DNA of 64,000 nt. It comes from Perlabentimonas sp964490015. Lineage in GTDB: Bacteria > Bacteroidota > Bacteroidia > Bacteroidales > Tenuifilaceae. The stretch is from the NCBI GenBank assembly GCA_964490015.1, contig CAZBBA010000005.1, positions 34,095 to 98,094 on the forward strand, written 5' to 3'. Every line of letters begins with the position of its first letter. Within the stretch, counting starts at the first letter, position 1. The position numbers and the translations under genes are program-made. The notes beneath the pieces are model-generated. The model had not been told where the DNA came from. It saw only the letters and a list, made by a program, of their open reading frames with translations, and did not search any database. Positions 36,839-45,456 of the stretch are shown here, piece after piece.

Positions 36839-38804
36839 TTGCTTGCTTTCGGCCAATTGGTGTAATATGTACTCTTGTCTCCACTTCGACTCCCTTTTTT
36901 AGAACGATAATTTTCTGCGCTTCTAGGATATCGGTTAGCAATGCCCTAAAACGCTTGGTTCCACCTACTAATTCCTTAAACGCTGGAATATCTATACCAT
37001 TTTCAGCACTGGCCAGCTTATCCAACAACATTGGCTTAACCTTATTGATATCTCTAGTATGAAGAAAATCGGACTGGTAAAACTGAATTTTGCCTTCGCC
37101 AGCCAGGTATGATAAGTAAAGTTTCAGCTTGCTTTTTTGCATTTTGACATCTGCTGCCCGTTCCTCAATCTCGGTAAGGACAGGTTTCTCCATTTCGTAC
37201 TTAAGTATTTCATTCTCTAACCATTCTATCTCATCCTGAATTTGCGGATTAATTTTTGGTCGATGCCCCTTAATAATATATGTGTTTATATGCTTCTCGA
37301 GTTTACCATCTAAAATTAGCTTTTCTAGAAAAGACTCCAAATAAGCTTTCCCAGATTTATATTTAGAGAGTCCAAGTTTTCCAATAATCTCATTTAAATC
37401 GACACCGTTGGGTAATATGGGATTCTTTGCATGAAAATCATTGACAATTCTTAGTGCTTTACTCTCAAATGCACTGCTGTGGATGGCATCAATTAGGATT
37501 TGACCTTGAGGTGACTCGTAAACCAAAAACTTTTGGTGGCCATCTTTTATCCTGGACTTTACCTCATCATTTGTTAAATGCAGCCTATCGGCAATCTCGT
37601 CGGGAAAGAAAGGACGCATCTCTTTTCGCAGTTCTATGCTTACCAATTCGCTTGTGCTCTCTTGAGTTACAATACTAGTTGATAAACTTTGCAAATACTC
37701 AATAAGTTTTGGCGTACGTTTTCGGTGATGTAAAGGCGAAGTGTCGATTATGTAACCACCACCTAGGGTTAAATCGGCCGAAGTGTTTCTGAAAATAAAT
37801 TTGTCCTTGCTTAGAAGAACTCCGGGTTTACTTAAATGAAGCTGCACAATAGCCACTTCACCGGGCATCAACGAATCGGTGGAAATTAGGTGCATTCGCG
37901 CCTGAGTCTCGTATGTTCCCGAGATGAGCGTTACGTTGGACCACAAGGGAAGTGAGTCAACATTGCTGAAAAGCTTAATAGTGGCATCAACCATAGTAGT
38001 TTCAGGTAGCTGCTTGCTGCAAACTATCATCCCCTTGCAAAAGTCCTCTTTCTTCAACCCAATTAGATTAATAGCTGCCCTATCGCCAACAATAGCCGTT
38101 TCGACAGGTTTTGCATGGCGCTCGATGGAACGCACCCTGAGTTTTGGATAATCACCGGGAAGCAAGAAAACCTCCTGCTCCCTTGCTATTGAACCGCTAA
38201 GAACGGAACCCGTAACAACGCTACCAAAACCCTTAACGGTGAATATTCTATCGATATACATCCTAAATAAATCACCAGATTCTTTAGCGGGGACATTGGA
38301 ACTAACACTCTGAATTGTTTCGATTAACTCGTCTTTGCCTACACCAGTAATGGCTGAGAAGCCAACAATAGGTACACCTTTAAGAGTTGTATTCTCCAGA
38401 TATCCCGCTATCTCCTCTCTAGCCATATCAGCAAGTTCATCATCCACCAAATCGATTTTGGTGAGAGCAACCAACCCTCTGGAAATACCTAGAGCCGAAA
38501 TGATATTGATATGCTCAATGGTTTGGGGCATTATGCCGCTATCGGCGGCAATTACCAGCAGCACAAAGTCGATACCGCAGGCACCTCCCACCATGGTATT
38601 TATAAAATCCTTATGGCCGGGCACATCAACTATACCAATGGACTCACCTTTTGGCAAATCGAGATACGAAAAGCCAAGATTTATGGTTATGCCCCTTGCC
38701 TTCTCCTCCTTATGCGTATCGCAATCGATATGGGTAAGAGCCTTAACCAATGAGGTTTTTCCATGGTCAACGTGACCTGCAGTGCCCATTATTAGGTGTT
38801 TCAT
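36822..38804 (-). CDS. selB: Selenocysteine-specific elongation factor
   Basis: A protein of 660 residues that brings Sec-tRNA to UGA codons. The N-terminal GTPase has GTAGHVDHGKTSLVKAL, DVPGHKDF and TKIDLVDD (G1, G3, G4). EF-Tu-like domains 2-3 follow, then C-terminal winged helices (from about residue 410) that bind SECIS RNA. The length fits SelB. It lies between selA and the desulfurase gene, all on the same strand. Confidence 0.97.
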   Translation of the reverse strand: MKHLIMGTAGHVDHGKTSLVKALTHIDCDTHKEEKARGITINLGFSYLDLPKGESIGIVDVPGHKDFINTMVGGACGIDFVLLVIAADSGIMPQTIEHINIISALGISRGLVALTKIDLVDDELADMAREEIAGYLENTTLKGVPIVGFSAITGVGKDELIETIQSVSSNVPAKESGDLFRMYIDRIFTVKGFGSVVTGSVLSGSIAREQEVFLLPGDYPKLRVRSIERHAKPVETAIVGDRAAINLIGLKKEDFCKGMIVCSKQLPETTMVDATIKLFSNVDSLPLWSNVTLISGTYETQARMHLISTDSLMPGEVAIVQLHLSKPGVLLSKDKFIFRNTSADLTLGGGYIIDTSPLHHRKRTPKLIEYLQSLSTSIVTQESTSELVSIELRKEMRPFFPDEIADRLHLTNDEVKSRIKDGHQKFLVYESPQGQILIDAIHSSAFESKALRIVNDFHAKNPILPNGVDLNEIIGKLGLSKYKSGKAYLESFLEKLILDGKLEKHINTYIIKGHRPKINPQIQDEIEWLENEILKYEMEKPVLTEIEERAADVKMQKSKLKLYLSYLAGEGKIQFYQSDFLHTRDINKVKPMLLDKLASAENGIDIPAFKELVGGTKRFRALLTDILEAQKIIVLKKGVEVETRVHITPIGRKQANESIS

Positions 38805-38921
38805 ATCATTAGTCGAAAGTCAAAAGTCAAAAGTCGAAAGTTAAAAAGTTAAAAGTCGTAGGTCGAAAAACGAAATTTCATCGAAAACCGATTACTGATT
38901 ACTTATTACCGATCGCCATCA

Positions 38922-40331
38922 TCAATCAACAACACACGCCTCTGCAATAATCCTTGCCACCTCATTCAAATCCTCGTCTGTTAGCGTTAGCACATCGAAC
39001 TGGATATTACCTGCCTTTAGTATTGCCAAAACTGGGGTTGGCGAGTGCAGCAAATTGTGATGGATGCGCTCGGCAAATCCAGACCGCTCCTTGTTATTTA
39101 TTGCATCGCAAAGCAACTCAACAGCAAAACTGTCGATTTCAGCATCGGGCAGTGTTCCTCCTCCACATTGTGCTTTGGTTTCAAGCACCTGTGAATTAAT
39201 TCTAAAATCCTTCAATTTATTGCTGAGCGTATTTGCTGCTTGATTTAGCTCACAGGGTTTTCGGTTAAACATCCTATAAATGGGACTTTTGGCAAATAGT
39301 GCCTCATCGGTTAGATGGTATGCACAGGTCGTTTCGAGCAGGGCAAGCGTGGTTTTGCAAACACGCAATGCCCTGAGCATCGGCTCCTTCTTAAGTTGTG
39401 CAATCAGTTCTTTTCTACCCACTATAATTCCTGCCTGAGGTCCACCCAGCAGCTTATCGCCGCTAAAGCAAACCAGATCGGCGCCCTGTTCCAGAGCTTC
39501 GCGAACCGTGGGTTCATCTTTTAAAACAGGATGGTTTACCCGGCGAAGTAGTCCAGAACCCATATCGAATAGCAGCGGAATTTTGTGCTGCTTAGCAAGC
39601 TGCGCCAGCTCAACAACATCAACCTCTTGGGTAAAACCCTTTATTATATAGTTCGATTTATGAGCCTTAAAGAGCATGGCTGTTAGTTCGCTTACTGCAT
39701 TACAGTAGTCTGTTATCTTGGTCTTGTTGGTTGTACCCACCTCAATCATTTTGCAGTCTGATGCTGCCATAATATCGGGTACTCGGAAAGAGCCGCCAAT
39801 CTCAACCAGTTCGCCGCGCGAAACGATTACCTCTTTATCCTTAGCAAAAGCCCTAAGGCACAGCATTACGGCCGCAGCAGCGTTATTTACAATCACCACA
39901 TCCTCGGCACCCGTTAAATACTTGATTAACTCCGCAGCATGTTCGTTTCGGCTTCCACGTTGACCCGTTTCGAGATTAAATTCCAGGTTATTGTAGCCAT
40001 TGAGAACCCAGAACGATTTCGATAGCATTTCGCAGTCGAACGGAGCACGACCCAGGTTAGTGTGAATCACAATGCCTGTAGCGTTAATTACTCGTTTTAT
40101 GCTCCGACCACTAAGCTGCTGAAGTACCGATAAGATCTTTTCGGAAAGTTGTGATTGCGATGGAGCGGGCTTGTTTTTGGAGATATCTGTTCGAAAATAT
40201 TGAAGCGCTGAGCGGATAGCAAACACTACCAACTCGCGCCCATGGGTAGGAAGGAGTGAACTAACTTCGGGCCATGCCAAAAGCTTATCGACTGCTGGAA
40301 GGCTTTGATAGGCCTCCTGTTGTGAACTCAT
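38922..40331 (-). CDS. selA: L-seryl-tRNA(Sec) selenium transferase
   Basis: A protein of 469 residues, PLP-dependent, converting Ser-tRNA(Sec) to Sec-tRNA(Sec) with selenophosphate. INATGIVIHTNLGRAP and the Lys motif CFSGDKLLGGPQAGIIVG are diagnostic. The start is the ATG 32 bp after the 3' end of the tRNA-Sec gene, so tRNA and mRNA may share one transcript. The 117-bp gap to selB contains only AAAGTC-type short repeats. Confidence 0.97.
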   Translation of the reverse strand: MSSQQEAYQSLPAVDKLLAWPEVSSLLPTHGRELVVFAIRSALQYFRTDISKNKPAPSQSQLSEKILSVLQQLSGRSIKRVINATGIVIHTNLGRAPFDCEMLSKSFWVLNGYNNLEFNLETGQRGSRNEHAAELIKYLTGAEDVVIVNNAAAAVMLCLRAFAKDKEVIVSRGELVEIGGSFRVPDIMAASDCKMIEVGTTNKTKITDYCNAVSELTAMLFKAHKSNYIIKGFTQEVDVVELAQLAKQHKIPLLFDMGSGLLRRVNHPVLKDEPTVREALEQGADLVCFSGDKLLGGPQAGIIVGRKELIAQLKKEPMLRALRVCKTTLALLETTCAYHLTDEALFAKSPIYRMFNRKPCELNQAANTLSNKLKDFRINSQVLETKAQCGGGTLPDAEIDSFAVELLCDAINNKERSGFAERIHHNLLHSPTPVLAILKAGNIQFDVLTLTDEDLNEVARIIAEACVVD

Positions 40332-40363
40332 ATTTTACAGCGATATGTTTTCATATAATTGAG

Positions 40364-40458
40364 TGGCAGAGAGGGCAGGAATCGAACCTGCCACAGCCGG
40401 TTTTATCCGTCTGCTACTGGTTTTGAAGACCAGGTGGGACACCGGTCCCGTCCTCTCT
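40364..40458 (-). tRNA. selC: tRNA-Sec (UCA)
   Basis: A 95-base tRNA with encoded CCA. Acceptor AGAGAGG/CCTCTCT with discriminator G, extended D-stem GGGAC/GTCCC, anticodon stem CTGGT/ACCAG with loop CTTCAAA (anticodon TCA), a long variable arm, and T-arm GCAGG-TTCGATT-CCTGC. The UCA anticodon, extended D-stem and long variable arm are typical of tRNA-Sec. Confidence 0.97.
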
Positions 40459-40473
40459 AAAAAAGTTATAAGA

Positions 40474-40481
40474 CAAACTTA
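40474..40481 (-). promoter_or_regulatory. Probable -7 element of the tRNA-Sec/sel operon
   Basis: It reads TAAGTTTG on the minus strand, an exact TAnnTTTG, 15 bases before the tRNA-Sec 5' end. It would start transcription just ahead of the tRNA. The -33 box is not clear. Confidence 0.5.
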
Positions 40482-40590
40482 GAATTTTTTTTGCTAAAAA
40501 AAAGCATTGAGTACCTATAGAATAGAAAATTTTTGGGAAAGGTTAGATAATCTAGGTTAGGCTGACCGGTTGATTAAGGAAGAAGGTTAC

Positions 40591-41472
40591 TTAATCCTTG
40601 AGCAATTTATCCTTAATTGGCTTTGAGTAGCTGCTGGATATTTTGTACTCTGAGCGTAAAGCGTTCACCATAGCATATAGTCTGTCCTTATAGTTCTTAC
40701 TAGCACTGCCCTTGCCATACAAATTCTGGAAATTATCAAAGAGATAAGGAAATTGTGTTTGAACAAAATCGAAGAATGATTTGCGAGTTTTACCCCTCAG
40801 GTATAATGTTCCGGTAAGCATATAATGCACATCGGCATTGGCTGCCTGATCGCATATAGACCTAATGTTCTCGAAACTATCGGTTACAAAAGGGATAATT
40901 GGCATTACGTGCAATCCTACAGAGGCATTAGTTTTTCTAAATGCTTTCAGCATGGCAAAGCGTCTTGCACTAGGTACAGCTCCGGGCTCAATTAGCTCAC
41001 GGATACTCTCGTCGTTTGTGGTAATTGTTGAGGCAATATTAATATAGGTTAACCGCGAAAGTTGGTCGATTAAGTCGAAGTCGCGCAGCACTAAATCGGA
41101 TTTTGTTGATATGATTGCTGGTGTTTTATACTTAATTAGGAGTTTCAACACCTCGGGCATAATCTTGTAATCGGCTTCGCAGGGTTGATAGCTATCGGTT
41201 ACACCTCCAATATTTACAATTTCGCGCCTCCAGTTTGATCTGCAGAGATCCTCTTCGAGCTTCTCCACAATATTTGTTTTCACATAAATATTCTCGTGAA
41301 AATTGTCATCCTGTAAATAGTCGTGCGAATACATGGCGTAGCAATACCTGCATTTATGCTCACATCCACGATAAATATTTAAATCCCAGCCATAGGGGAT
41401 GCGCCTTTTGAGTTTATTTAACCCTGTTTGGCATTTTATTTCGATCAGATTTGCCTTTTCAGCAGAATCCAT
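40591..41472 (-). CDS. SPL-family radical SAM protein
   Basis: A protein of 293 residues. The radical SAM cluster motif is CEHKCRYCY, preceded by GWDLNIYRG as in the COG1533 (spore photoproduct lyase-like, PA0069/Rv2578c) group. The function of this group is not established; it lacks features of true SPL as far as I can see. It lies upstream of tRNA-Sec on the same strand but is separated by about 130 bp and the tRNA's own -7 element. A TATTTTTG element precedes it at 41500-41507. Confidence 0.85.
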   Translation of the reverse strand: MDSAEKANLIEIKCQTGLNKLKRRIPYGWDLNIYRGCEHKCRYCYAMYSHDYLQDDNFHENIYVKTNIVEKLEEDLCRSNWRREIVNIGGVTDSYQPCEADYKIMPEVLKLLIKYKTPAIISTKSDLVLRDFDLIDQLSRLTYINIASTITTNDESIRELIEPGAVPSARRFAMLKAFRKTNASVGLHVMPIIPFVTDSFENIRSICDQAANADVHYMLTGTLYLRGKTRKSFFDFVQTQFPYLFDNFQNLYGKGSASKNYKDRLYAMVNALRSEYKISSSYSKPIKDKLLKD

Positions 41473-41499
41473 TTATATAAATATGTTGTTGCGATGGGG

Positions 41500-41507
41500 C
41501 AAAAATA
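41500..41507 (-). promoter_or_regulatory. -7 element upstream of the radical SAM gene
   Basis: It reads TATTTTTG on the minus strand (exact TAnnTTTG), 27 bases before the ATG at 41472. Confidence 0.4.
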
Positions 41508-41525
41508 CGAGCAATCTAAATTTTG

Positions 41526-42644
41526 TTATAACGGCAACCTTACTGTAAACTTCGATCCTACATCCGGAGTACTTTGTACGTTCACAGTTCCATTGTAGAG
41601 TTCAATCATGCGTTTGGCAATAGAAAGACCCAAGCCGCTTCCAGTAATATTCCGTGTTTTGGTATTCTTAATCCTTACAAACTCCTGAAAGAGAAGTTTC
41701 TGGTCGTCCTCGCTAATCCCAATCCCGGTATCCTCCACCACAACCTCAAAAAAGTCGGCGTACTTTTTAATTGTAACAAACACCTCACCCCCGTCCTTAT
41801 TATACTTTACCGCATTGGAAACAAAGTTGTTTAGGATAATTTCAATCTCATGGCTATCGGCCTTATAGAATGAGTTTTCCTCGGCATCGAGGTGAACCTT
41901 CACATTCTTTTGAATGGCTAACGGCTCCACAGTATCGATAACCCTTTTGGCAATCTCGTACAAATCGAGACTTCGTATGTCTCTGCTCTTTTTTCCCGAC
42001 TCAATGCGTGTAAGGTCGAGCAGGTCGAGGATCAGGGTTCGCATTCCTTTAAGGCGCTCCACTGAGCGCTCGAGCATCACCTTGTAATCGTCGATGGAGT
42101 CGCCGGCTTGCTTCTCGAGCATAATCTTTATGTACCCCTCCACAGCGTTTATTGGTGATTTGAGTTCGTGCGACAGCACCGACAGGAACTGGAACTGGTT
42201 CTGCTGACCCTCGGCCCGCATCTGCCGGGTCATCCTTTTGAGGAATAGGTTTTTGGTGATATTCTCGATGGATGTGCGGAGTTCCTGAGGCGTGAATGGC
42301 TTTGGCACAAAGCTAAAGGCGCCCATGTTGGTGGCCTTCACCGCCAAATCGAGCGATGCGTAGGAGGTAATCATCATCACCGAAATATCGTAATCCTTGT
42401 TTTTCACATACTCCAGCACCTCAATTCCATCTATTCCGGGTAGCTTATTGTCGAGAAGCATAATATCGATGGACTGACTATCAATAATTTCAATGGCCTT
42501 TTCGCCACTCTCGGCCTCAATAATTTCGTAGGAAAACTCCTCCTCCATGAATGGATAACCCACGGTGAAGTTGCGCAGGGCACGCTCAGCGCCGGTGCGG
42601 ATTCCGGGCTCATCGTCGACTACAAGAAGTTTTAGCTGGCTCAT
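41526..42644 (-). CDS. Receiver-histidine kinase protein
   Basis: A soluble protein of 372 residues. An N-terminal receiver with VVDDEPG and phosphoacceptor Asp65 in IMLLDNKLPG is followed directly by HisKA (His159 in SVLSHELKSPINAVEGY) and HATPase_c (VEDTGIGI, GSGLGLSIAKRMIELY). Receiver-first kinases act as middle pieces of a phosphorelay. It follows the Cache kinase on the same strand and so probably receives phosphate from it. Confidence 0.92.
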   Translation of the reverse strand: MSQLKLLVVDDEPGIRTGAERALRNFTVGYPFMEEEFSYEIIEAESGEKAIEIIDSQSIDIMLLDNKLPGIDGIEVLEYVKNKDYDISVMMITSYASLDLAVKATNMGAFSFVPKPFTPQELRTSIENITKNLFLKRMTRQMRAEGQQNQFQFLSVLSHELKSPINAVEGYIKIMLEKQAGDSIDDYKVMLERSVERLKGMRTLILDLLDLTRIESGKKSRDIRSLDLYEIAKRVIDTVEPLAIQKNVKVHLDAEENSFYKADSHEIEIILNNFVSNAVKYNKDGGEVFVTIKKYADFFEVVVEDTGIGISEDDQKLLFQEFVRIKNTKTRNITGSGLGLSIAKRMIELYNGTVNVQSTPDVGSKFTVRLPL

Positions 42645-42767
42645 ATGGGTTGATTGTTGTTCATTGGCTGTTGGTAGTTAATCGCTTATGGCTTTACATT
42701 CTATATTCTACATTCTATCTCGTCATCCTGCCGAGACAGGCATTTTATCTCGTCATTTCGCTACCAT

Positions 42768-44552
42768 TCAGCTAACTCGGGGAATAGTAAGCGTAAAAGT
42801 TGTACCGGTTTGGCCTTTGCTGGAATCGTTATTTGTATCTACTTCTATTTTCCCCTTATGCATTTTCACAATTCCATAAACAAGTGGTAATCCAAGTCCG
42901 GTGCCCTTTCCAACCTCTTTGGTTGTGAAGAATGGAGTGAATAGCTTGTCGAGGTTTTCCTCGGCAATCCCCGTTCCTGTATCGGAAAATTTGACGACTA
43001 CATGTTCATCGCTTCCCTTAATGTCGATAGTAAAAAGGCCTCCAGCAGGCATAGCCTCAACGGCATTCTTCTCGAGATTGGTAAAAACCTGCATCATCTG
43101 CTCGGTATCAATCATAATCAGCGGATCAATAATTGAGGAATTGATTTGGGTTTTCACATTATCGGGTACTACCACAGAATCGAGGCTCCGTTTAACAAAC
43201 TCGTCTATATTCACCTCCTGGGGCTTCATCTTGCTTTTGCGGGCAAAGTTGAGCAATCCTCCTACAATGTTTTTGCAACGGTTGGCCTGCTCAACAATCA
43301 GTTCCACATCCTGAACCATTGGATTGTCCTTGTCGAGTTCCTCCAGGATAATATTACTATACATTGTGATAACACCCAGTGGATTATTTAGTTCGTGGGC
43401 AATGCCAGCCGAAATTTGGCCCATGGTGGCCAATTTTTCTGATTGTTTCAGAGCAATCTCGGCCGAAGCTAATTTCTTATTGGATATCTGCAACGCTGTA
43501 AAATACCTGTAAAGCCTGTCGGTAGTAAAGAAGTAAAGGAATCCAAGCAGGAAAAGGATGGCAATAACGCCAACCACAGAAGCACCAATAATTGAGTGCC
43601 GGATAAGCTCACGATTCTCGATATTTTTAACAATTGAGGCAGCAATAAAGAGTTCGAACCGTTCGAAATACTGAAAGGCTATGGTTTTATCCTTACCGTT
43701 GTAATGCAGAGGGAAGATTGCCTTGGAATGATTGGCAATTTGCTCCTGAAAGAACGGATCGGTCCACTGATCGCCCGCCATGGTTGGGTGAATTATCATT
43801 AGCCCCGACTTATCGAACACAAAGGGGTATCCGCTTTTCCCAATTTTTAAGGTGTACAGCAGGCGTTTGAGCTCGGCCAAATCCTTTTCCTTATCGCCCA
43901 CATATATCATTCCTATTACTTCTTTATTATAGAAAATTGGCTCATAGGCTGTAGTGTACCAATCGTTAACCACAAAGGCACGGCCATAGTAGGTCTCGCC
44001 CCGGTTAATAGCCTCAACAACAGGCGACTCGTTGGGAATAAAAGTGCCAATAGCCCGCGTGCCATCGGCTTTAAGTACATTGGTGGCAACGCGAACATAA
44101 CCGCTATCAATTTTCTGAAAAACTGTAATTGTACCACCCAATAGATCGTGGAGTGTATCTACATACTGGTTATTTCCTAAAAGTTTTACGCCATTGTGAA
44201 ACCACTCCTTAACTCGGGTTTTATGCTGCCGTCCGGTTTTCTGATTTTCAACCACAATATCGACAAAACTATTGCGGATTTTTAGGTCGGAGCTATAAAA
44301 CTGATGGTTGGCTACCTTAAGGTTGGTTTGAACATTTTTAAGTTTGAGCATACTTTCACGCTCAAACATCTTGGAAATCGTTTTCACCTCCAGCTGTAGA
44401 TTATTCTCAATCTGTTCGTTAAATGCATTAATTGATGTATTAATGAACCAGATTGTCATAATTGTAACAACCGAAATGATAATAAACGAAACCGGCAAAA
44501 AAAGCCTGATTTTAAGTGGAATTCTGATGCGTTTCAGAACATCTGACCTCAT
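42768..44552 (-). CDS. Cache-domain sensor histidine kinase
   Basis: A protein of 594 residues from the ATG 44550-44552; the frame runs on to a TTG at 44615, but the ATG puts the first membrane helix (about 17-38) in the normal place. Between helices 1 and 2 (about 339-360) lies a periplasmic double-Cache region (Cache_3/Cache_2 fusion) with YTTAYEPIFYNKEVIGMIYVG. HisKA has IAHELNNPLGVITMYSN, and HATPase_c has DTGTGIAEENLDKLF and GTGLGLPLVYGI. This NtrB-like class often senses small organic acids. The ligand is unknown, but its position near formate metabolism is suggestive. Confidence 0.92.
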   Translation of the reverse strand: MRSDVLKRIRIPLKIRLFLPVSFIIISVVTIMTIWFINTSINAFNEQIENNLQLEVKTISKMFERESMLKLKNVQTNLKVANHQFYSSDLKIRNSFVDIVVENQKTGRQHKTRVKEWFHNGVKLLGNNQYVDTLHDLLGGTITVFQKIDSGYVRVATNVLKADGTRAIGTFIPNESPVVEAINRGETYYGRAFVVNDWYTTAYEPIFYNKEVIGMIYVGDKEKDLAELKRLLYTLKIGKSGYPFVFDKSGLMIIHPTMAGDQWTDPFFQEQIANHSKAIFPLHYNGKDKTIAFQYFERFELFIAASIVKNIENRELIRHSIIGASVVGVIAILFLLGFLYFFTTDRLYRYFTALQISNKKLASAEIALKQSEKLATMGQISAGIAHELNNPLGVITMYSNIILEELDKDNPMVQDVELIVEQANRCKNIVGGLLNFARKSKMKPQEVNIDEFVKRSLDSVVVPDNVKTQINSSIIDPLIMIDTEQMMQVFTNLEKNAVEAMPAGGLFTIDIKGSDEHVVVKFSDTGTGIAEENLDKLFTPFFTTKEVGKGTGLGLPLVYGIVKMHKGKIEVDTNNDSSKGQTGTTFTLTIPRVS

Positions 44553-44654
44553 AAGACATAAGGGGTATTTGTTCGTTTCCCCAAAAAGGAGATATAAAAT
44601 TAAGGTGCTATGCAAATCAATACACCTCTAAAAGTATGAATTTTAAGACGGAAA

Positions 44655-44692
44655 GAAAAATCCCCTGATAAAAAATAGTTTTTCAAGGGATT
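44655..44692 (-). terminator. Terminator after the enlarged receiver gene
   Basis: A hairpin ATCCCTTGA/TCAGGGGAT (9 bp, with a G-U) followed by TTTTTC on the minus strand, between 44731 and the Cache kinase. The kinase therefore likely has its own promoter. Confidence 0.7.
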
Positions 44693-44730
44693 CTTGGGAG
44701 CAATCTGCAGTAACGAAAATATTATAATAC

Positions 44731-45228
44731 CTACTTAATATGCTTTTCTATTTCTGGAATTAGTTTACTGGCATCCACAGGTTTGCGAACAAAACCTCTA
44801 ACTGGGAACCAGTGCGAAACGCCATCCTCGGCTTTATAATCTATTCCAGCGCTACCGTCGTAGTTGTTTTTAATGAGTAGAACCTGTAGATCCTTAAAAG
44901 TGGGATCCTGCCTAAACTCCCGCGCCACAGTCTGAATGCTGGCATTCGAAGTCATCAGCACATCGATTGATGACTGCATAAGGAAAGGAATATCCTTAAA
45001 CTCTGGGTTGTTGAGTATTTCCTGGGCCAGTTCAAACCCCTCGTAGTGGGTGGTCATCATCACATCGAGGATGGCCAAATTTGGTTTTACAGTGCGAAGT
45101 TTTTCAATTCCCTCGGTCTTGTTCATGGCCGAATGCACTTCATATCCATGCTTTGTTAGAATAGTTTCGATAACGGTTATTACATCTATATCATCATCAA
45201 CAATTAAAATCTTCTTTTTTGTTTCCAT
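44731..45228 (-). CDS. Stand-alone response regulator with enlarged receiver
   Basis: A protein of 165 residues consisting only of a receiver: acidic pair IVDDDID, phosphoacceptor Asp55 in LAILDVMM, Ser86/87 in LMQSSID, and the conserved Lys149 in FVRKPVD. Between the Ser and the Lys there are about 40 extra residues (about 95-140, with LLIKNNYDGSAGIDYKAEDG) compared with CheY. No output domain. A promoter with both boxes lies at 45348-45377, and a terminator follows. Confidence 0.88.
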   Translation of the reverse strand: METKKKILIVDDDIDVITVIETILTKHGYEVHSAMNKTEGIEKLRTVKPNLAILDVMMTTHYEGFELAQEILNNPEFKDIPFLMQSSIDVLMTSNASIQTVAREFRQDPTFKDLQVLLIKNNYDGSAGIDYKAEDGVSHWFPVRGFVRKPVDASKLIPEIEKHIK

Positions 45229-45347
45229 AGTGATTTAAGTTTTAGAAATTGGCAACTGTTATGTTATAGTTTTAACACCTTTCTTTACCACACCAATGAC
45301 AATCAACACGTTATCTCACCAACCGGACTTTAATACTTACTAGTAAG

Positions 45348-45377
45348 CAAAAATACACTTTTCAAGCTTATATCAAA
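45348..45377 (-). promoter_or_regulatory. Bacteroidota promoter of the receiver gene
   Basis: On the minus strand TTTG (45374-45377), 18 bases, then TATTTTTG (45348-45355), close to the TTTG-N19-TAnnTTTG consensus. The leader would be about 115 bases. Confidence 0.55.
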
Positions 45378-45456
45378 GTAACAATTATCATATTTTGAAC
45401 AAATTCGGAATAAACCAGTAAAAACTTATCTTACTGCACCTTGCAACCAAAGAAAT

